64,000 bases of DNA from Caprimulgus europaeus. Lineage: Eukaryota; Chordata; Aves; Caprimulgiformes; Caprimulgidae. Below the pieces are notes generated by a model. The model saw nothing but the letters and a program-made list of their open reading frames with translations, had not been told where the DNA came from and did no database searches. Positions 58,581 to 64,000 of this stretch are shown here, one piece after another. Position numbers and translations under genes: made by a program. The stretch lies in the NCBI GenBank assembly GCA_907165065.1, contig OU015524.1:34043295-34107294 (forward strand), given 5' to 3'. How positions within the stretch are numbered: position 1 is the first letter of the stretch; each line of letters starts with the position of its first letter.

Positions 58581-61500
58581 CACTGGGTTATTAATCACCT
58601 GCTGGACTGGAGCCTGACTGAAAAATCAGGGCCCAGGCAGGAATGTGTCCGCCCTTCAATAAACGGGGTTAATTAACAACTCTCTGCCTTGGCACCATTG
58701 ATGTCATTGGGAGGGAACATGCTCCTGAGTCCAGCCATCACATCTCTGTGCACGTGTGGCACAGCAGAGACGTTAAGCTGCAAAATCTGGGATCTCCTTC
58801 TCTCAGTGGGGACAAGGCTGAAACCCTGACCCCGTGGGTGCTGGGGAGTAAGGGCTGGGCTGCGGTTCACTGAGCAGGTCTCCATCTCTGTCTTTGCTCT
58901 GAGGGCTCATATTGGCTGCCACAGGTTGGTGTTTTTTGCACACACCTGTATTCCCCCTGCAGACAGGCTGTTCTGTGCTGTCTTCATGCCGCCAGCAGCA
59001 GGTTACTCAGGCAGAGCACTGTTAGTGTTGGTTCACAACAGGTTTTTGTGGACCTGCTGGTCTTGCGTAGCTGATGGAGTCCAGCTGTTAATGCTGGCTG
59101 GCAAACTCCTTTGTTCTCTGCAGTTGTCCGTTGTGGTCAGTCAGCCTTACTGCCTAATTCCTGCACGTCTTCTCCTGGAGGCTTTAAACAGGATCTCATT
59201 CTTTGTGATTGCAGTGAAGGGCGGCCCAGACTGGTGGGAGTCTGACAAGGAAAGAAGATGTGGAGGGAGGAGGGCTCTCTTGCTTTCTTTCCTTTAGGAA
59301 TACAGCTGTGTGTCATATTTCCAAGTTCATTTCGTGGGGAAAGTAAAAGCCCATCAGCTTTTTCTTGCTTTTGGAAGAGAACTCTGTTTTACAGCCCTCA
59401 CGTGGTGGTCTGTGTGGAGATGGGGTGGATGGCACATGCCAGGGAATCAATTCGTTACGGGTTTTTGACTTTTATCGTGTTAACTCACCCACAAGTTGTC
59501 CAGAGCTAAAGATAAAGTGACTCCCAAGACCTAAGAAAGCTGCTGAGTGCCATTTTCTGTTTCTCAGCTTCAGGGACCTTTTATACCTGTTGGTTTTCCC
59601 CTTCATACTCAGTGTTGCTGCCCCTGCCTGCTCCCCATTTTCCCCTGGTTGCACAAAGGGGTTGATAAATTTGTGCAAGCTGGTTAGACTCTTTAATGTC
59701 ATATGATGATTTCCAGGGTGGGTGCTGCTGTGAGCTGAGAGCAAATAAATTATTTTAAAATTAGACTGACTAGATATAGTCAGAGAATGAAAGAGAAAGA
59801 AATGAGGAAAAGTTATTTTTCTCTTGGCTTGTGGAATATATGGCTTGGTCTAGTGAACCCACAATATATCTGTCTGCAAATTGGAATTCAGTACCTTGTA
59901 TGTGCTCTTTACTCTGGAGTTTCTTTCAGGGTCAGTCATGATATTCTGTAATCGATTTGGCTTCTTTTCTACATATCGGGGCACCGGGGTGAAACGGAGA
60001 CCTCTCCAGGAAAAATCAGAACGCTTAGTGATTCTAAAATTGTCTGGTTTTCATCATCCCCGCTGTGCTACTTACTAACTCTTATGCTATTTGGTCTTCT
60101 TCCTACTGCCACGCTGGCAGCACTCTGGCATAGCTGTCCTCATCCCTGCACATGCACGAACAAACCCGCATTTGGGGCATGCTCTGTTTCACCAGCAGGT
60201 CTAATGGCTCAATCTGCATTTCTAATGCACACTGCTTACTCCCTGACTGGTTCTGATTGTGTGGAGGTTGTGAAACCCTGCCAGAAAGCTTTAACTTGTT
60301 CAGATGGTGCCAGGCTTGATGCTGCTGGTGGCCCCAGTCCTCTCAGACTCCCCTGGGGAAGTGGCAGCCTTCCTGAGGTCAAAGCAAGTTTCTTCAGCAT
60401 TTTTTCTTTAGCCATGGGTTGGAGGAGAGTGTCCCCTCTCCGATTCAGAGCTCCTTGCTAGCTCTTCTCCTGTCAAATGAGTAGACAGACCCTGACCTCC
60501 TACCTGCATGACATATGTGACAATATGAAGGTAAAGATGGGTTGTGGGCCATGTCTTCCCATATAGCCAGCTATCCCTGATGCCTGCAGACATGGCCCCA
60601 ACCCCTGTCTCACCTAGTGCCAGCTCAGTCCTACCAAGCCAGATGCCAGCCTTGCTGAGCCAGCTGTAGCACTTTGCAAGAGTATCTCAAGTTGTTTGTT
60701 GGCAGACAGTGACAGCAAGAGGACATCTCCCAGCCCAAGCCTATCCTAGCAGCTCCAGCTCCATCGTGGAGCAAACTGAAGCTCTGTCACTATGAAAAGA
60801 AGCTGTATAAAATCCTGACATTTATTTATTTTTTTAATAACCCTTTTATTACCTTTTTCCCCTCCACAGAACATGAAAGCTGGTTTACTCTCACAATTTG
60901 ACTATAAAATATCCATAGCCATCCAGGCAAATCTTCCCTGGGAGAGTTCCCAGACACTACTCGTTTATAATAGATATGACGAAAGAGAGAAACAGAATAC
61001 AAATGGAGCGTTTGTAGCCATGGTATAAAATATTCAGTGACTAGCAGAGCAGGGTGATGTTGAATATCTCTCAGCTGATGAGAGAGCAGGGTGAAGAGAA
61101 GCTCTCTGGAGGCAATTCCTGTTTTCTGGAGTTATTTGGTCATTGTTTTTCCTTCCTCTGGCCGCCTCCAGAGCAAGTGTTTGCATTGCCCAACCATCCT
61201 GCCAGCCCAAACACAAAAATCAGGGAGAGGGGAAGGAAAGAAATCCCAGTTCCACCAGGCATTCAAGAATGAGAGTGTCTTGCTTGTGGCAGGCACAGAT
61301 ACATCAAATGAGGAATTGCTTGCTTTCTTCAGGAGAGGAAGCTAACCATGGCAGGCAGCAACCAGTCACCAAGTTCAAAACACCTCTTTGTAGAGTTGGC
61401 TTGGTGAGTCAGTATTGCAGCTGGGAGCAGATCCTCAAGTTTTTGCTTCAGCCATCATCAGACTCCTCTTCCTCCCTTCACAGGGGCTGCCTGGGAGGAG

Positions 61501-62482
61501 GATGCTTTGAGGGGAAAGTGTCCCCAACAGACTGCTCACACTGCAGTCCCCTGCCACCTCTCTCTCACATCTCCTAGCTCAGTGGTAGCCAGGTTATGAT
61601 CTGCACAACCTCCTGCCTGCTGCTGGATGCTCTTGCAAACCCTGCAGCAAGAGATGCCTTCATGGTCAGACTGCAGGAGCGAGGTTGCTCAGAGGGATGA
61701 GGAAATTTCAGCCACAGTGGATTTAGCTTTTTCTGTGGCTGTTGTGGTCCCCATGGTGCACGCTGACTGCTAACGCTATAGCTCCCTATAGCCAGTGACT
61801 GTGCTCATGGGGAAAACATTTGGGTCAAAGAGTTAACTTGCTCACAGGGGTACCTACATAAAAAAGTGATGTCAGGTATACTGAAGCAGCATTTTTTTAG
61901 CTGCCTTCTGATTTTTGAACTCACTGGAAGACCCTTTTCATACTATGTTTGCTGTGTTTTTAATAGCAGTAGTCACTGCCCACAGGCTTATGATGAGATA
62001 TGGCTTCAGAGAGGGGAGAAGGCAAAGACCCGTCCTTGCCCTGGGTTACCTCCCAAGATGGGACTGTTCACCTGCTTCCTGTAGCGAAACAGCCCAGTCC
62101 TGGGCTTCAAGAGCTGGGCCTGATTGAATGCAGTGTGTGAAGACCCTGCTCTTGGCTTGCAGTTTTTGTATTTGAGCCTCCTTTCTGCACTAGCAGTGTA
62201 ATGGTCTTATCTTGGTCAGTTCCTCTCCCAGAAATCAGGGAACAAGCTTATTCTCTGGCATGTGTCCAGCATCTGTGAAACTGATGGAGAGTTAAAGATG
62301 CTGTTGTTCCAGCTTGGTGCTGACACAGGCCTTATCTGACCACCCCCGCTAAGTCTAGCCTATGTAGAATCAGGATGGGAGTCTTCCAATGAAATTGCAA
62401 ACTACTCATTGCTTTCTACAGCTTCTTGAGGAGAGGAAGTGGAGAGGGAGGTGCTGATCTCTTCTCCCAGATATCCAGTTTC

Positions 62483-62826
62483 AGAATCACAGAATGTCAG
62501 GGATTGGAAGGGACCTTGAAAGATCATGTAGCCCAACCCTGCTACCAGAGCAGGATCACCTACAGTAGGTCACACAGGAACACATCCAGGCAGGTTTTGA
62601 AGGTCTCCAGAGATGGAGACTCCACAACCTCTCTGGCAGCCTGTTCCAGTGCTCTGTCACTCTCACAGTGAAAAAGTTTTTCCTTATGTTTACGTAGAGC
62701 CTCCTATGCTCCAGCTTGCACCCATTGCCCCTTGTCCTACTGTTGGACATCACTGAGAAGAGCCTGGCTCCATCTTCTTGACATTCGCTCTTTACATATT
62801 TATAAACATTAATGAGGTCACCCTCA
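62483..62826 (-). mobile_element. CR1 LINE 3' fragment (left member of head-to-head pair)
   Basis: Reversed CR1: AGAATCACAGAATGTCAGGG, GGAAGGGACCTTGAAAGATC, TCCAGGCAGGTTTTGAAGG, GGCAGCCTGTTCCAGTGCTC, CAGTGAAAAAGTTTTTCCTT, GCACCCATTGCCCCTTGTCC, then AATGAGGTCACCCTCATT. The 3' end points left with an ATTCTGTGATTCT-type terminus. It is well preserved over about 345 bp. Confidence 0.93.
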
Positions 62827-62833
62827 TTATGCA

Positions 62834-63075
62834 TGGGAATGGTTCAAAGCTGCGTCAGGGGAGGATCAGACTAGATATTGGGAAACCTTTCTTTACTGAG
62901 AGGGTGGTCAGACACTGGAACAGTCTTAGCAAGGTGATCAAAGTGATCAGGCAGTTGGACTAGATGGTGGTTGTAGGTCCCTTCCAACTCAACTATTCTG
63001 TTCTATGCTATTCTGTGCTATTTCTATATTCTATTCTATTCTATTCTATTCTATTCTATTCTATTCTATTCTATG
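62834..63075 (+). mobile_element. CR1 LINE 3' fragment (right member of head-to-head pair)
   Basis: GGGAATGGTTCAAAGCTGCG, GACTAGATATTGGGAAACCT, TTTACTGAGAGGGTGGTCAG, GTTGGACTAGATGGTGGTTG and AGGTCCCTTCCAACTC are in CR1 order. The tail then passes through TATTCTGTTCTATG into an ATTCT array. It starts about eight bases after the left copy ends, in the opposite orientation. Confidence 0.9.
63028..63072 (+). repeat. (ATTCT)9 microsatellite
   Basis: Nine uninterrupted ATTCT units are followed by ATG, so the array ends as ATTCTATG, the CR1 tail unit. It evidently grew from the tail of the adjoining CR1. The length is likely to vary between individuals. Confidence 0.95.
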
Positions 63076-63330
63076 ATAGTGTGAGGAACAGTGCTTGGGT
63101 TTGATTAAAAGGGATTTTGATTCTAAGTCACTAGAAACAATGAGACCTGATCAGATCACTTGCCACAGCATCCAAGTTCAAGAAAGCCATAGGTTGTTTC
63201 ACGGAGGTAATTAGGTTGTAGGCAAGCTACTTACACTGGTGGTGTCAGCACTGACAGCCTCCTGCTGAGTAGGAAACACACATCTGGAGGGCCTGCCAAA
63301 CTGAATTCCTTCTTTATTTCTTCAACTCAG

Positions 63331-63367
63331 ATAACGCAAACAGTGCGAAGGTGTCTGAGAGGTTGCG
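63331..63367 (+). other. 37-nt exon-like segment (possible cryptic or alternative exon)
   Basis: TTCTTTATTTCTTCAACTCAG is a strong acceptor immediately upstream, and GTAAGT a strong donor immediately downstream. Entered in the phase left by MAM exon 2, the segment is open (DNANSAKVSERL). It bears three CpGs, unusual for this intron. It does not match the expected next MDGA1 exon, and its length (37) is not a multiple of three, so inclusion would shift the frame. Confidence 0.35.
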
Positions 63368-64000
63368 GTAAGTGATCACACATAGGAGCCAGTGTTAGCA
63401 CAGATGCCATATAGCTGCATCTTCTTTCTGACAAGTGACAAGTCAGAGCTGTCAGGTCACACAGACTGATAGGTACCAGCTATGTCAATGTAAAAGCAGT
63501 TTGAACCATGAAGATGTCCTTTTTGTAAGATTCAACATTGTAGCTCCCTCATTCTTACCTAAACCTAGTTTATGAAAACTAGCACCCTGCTACTGCACCT
63601 AGTTACACAGGTGGCACCCTGAATGTAGCTGTGTTCTGTTGGGTACAGAAAGTTTGCCTTATATACAAATGCGTTGTTCATGAAATCCATGACATTATCT
63701 CCAGTGCAATAACTCTACACAGTAGAGATTACATCACTCGATTGATTGAGGGGAGGCTGATTTTCCTAATGAGTATGAGTCACTTCCCTCTAGGCTCTTG
63801 AAAACAAGTTGCAGTTAAGAGTTAAGTGAACAGTTTGTGATGAAAAATTGTATTCAGTTTTTTAATACTCTTCCTTTTTCCACTTACTCAAATGGGTTCT
63901 TGGTTTTATTCGTTCCTCCATCAATAGATGTGTATTTGACTAATGTTTTATGCAGACATCCAGCAGCTTCCTGTGGGCTATGGTGTGGACCCTTTGGGTA

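Larger units (their letters stand above)
1..64000 (+). other. MDGA1: MDGA1 gene body, partial (Ig3 to MAM part)
   Basis: The window lies inside one vertebrate gene read on the + strand. Nine exons translate in order into Ig3, Ig4, Ig5, Ig6, FNIII, a short linker and the start of a MAM domain, the MDGA layout. Signature stretches such as LSVNETLVVNP, FQITPDVIKESE, RYNGFN, DVRQ.LGR, QWTQ.EPDAVDP and NALTQNPKR match MDGA1, not MDGA2, as I remember them. MDGA1 is a GPI-anchored neuronal surface protein that blocks neuroligin-neurexin contacts. Introns range from 386 nt to 22.1 kb. The 5' exons (signal peptide, Ig1, Ig2) and the last exons (end of MAM, GPI signal) are outside the window. No promoter or polyadenylation site of the gene falls inside it. 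Confidence 0.96.
57927..64000 (+). other. MDGA1 intron after MAM exon 2 (partial)
   Basis: At least 6,074 nt starting GTGAGT. It contains an AT-rich block (58490-58580), a head-to-head pair of CR1 pieces (62483-63075) with an ATTCT microsatellite, and a 37-nt exon-like segment at 63331-63367. The stretch 59-62.4 kb shows nothing I can name. No later MDGA1 exon was recognised. Confidence 0.75.

Noticed and set aside
62556-62834. A 92-codon minus-strand frame that looks protein-like
   Set aside because: It lies wholly inside a CR1 LINE 3' fragment and is sequence of that element, not a host gene.
57927-64000. Search for the next MAM exon (expected to start SLNLLV)
   Set aside because: No frame on the + strand carries this or the later MAM motifs, so it must lie beyond the window.
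1-64000. tRNA, rRNA, CRISPR arrays, phage or bacterial operons, full-length proviruses
   Set aside because: None seen. Gene structure, splice sites and CR1/MIR content mark this as vertebrate intronic DNA.

Overview
The window is vertebrate and almost certainly avian nuclear DNA. The mobile elements are mainly chicken-repeat-1 (CR1) LINE 3' ends with the usual bird tail repeats (ATTCTATG or ATTCTGTG type). There are also worn MIR SINEs and a short piece of a bird ERVL-type LTR. I saw no Alu, B1 or young L1 copies. There are no bacterial operons, phage or CRISPR arrays.

The only protein-coding gene I can support is the middle to 3' part of MDGA1 (MAM domain-containing glycosylphosphatidylinositol anchor 1), on the + strand. 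Nine coding exons are recognisable. They encode Ig domain 3 (625-894), Ig4 (1281-1610), Ig5 (4895-5188), Ig6 (27310-27579), the two halves of the fibronectin III domain (30885-31036 and 47901-48078), a 24-nt linker microexon (49148-49171) and the first two MAM exons (56474-56626 and 57792-57926). Together they make 1806 coding nucleotides, or 602 codons, with no in-frame stop and GT/AG borders throughout. The signal peptide, Ig1 and Ig2 lie upstream of the window. The rest of the MAM domain and the GPI-anchor signal lie beyond its end. Splice phases agree at every junction: all Ig, microexon and MAM exons are phase 1-1, and only the FNIII pair shares a phase-0 junction.

Layout: Ig3 to Ig5 are clustered in the first 5.2 kb. 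A 22.1-kb intron follows, then Ig6, a 3.3-kb intron, FNIII part 1, a 16.9-kb intron, FNIII part 2, the microexon, a 7.3-kb intron, MAM 1 and MAM 2, and at least 6 kb of the next intron. About 97% of the window is intronic. The introns hold at least seven CR1 pieces, six or more MIR-like SINEs, an L2-like tail, an ATTCT microsatellite next to a head-to-head CR1 pair, several small perfect hairpins, and CpG-containing or homeodomain-site-rich blocks that could be conserved enhancers.

The product is a neuronal GPI-anchored cell-surface protein. Family knowledge says MDGA1 binds neuroligins, chiefly NLGN2, through Ig1-Ig2 and blocks neurexin binding, so limiting inhibitory synapse formation. The exons here build the rest of the ectodomain (Ig3-Ig6, FNIII, MAM). 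I found no clear new biological system. The items most worth a second look are the symmetric 24-nt microexon, a 37-nt exon-like segment near the end (63331-63367), an imperfect inverted repeat with acidic protein-like arms (about 17380-17785), and bird-versus-human differences in Ig4 and Ig6. Comparisons with human MDGA1 are from memory, not from an alignment.
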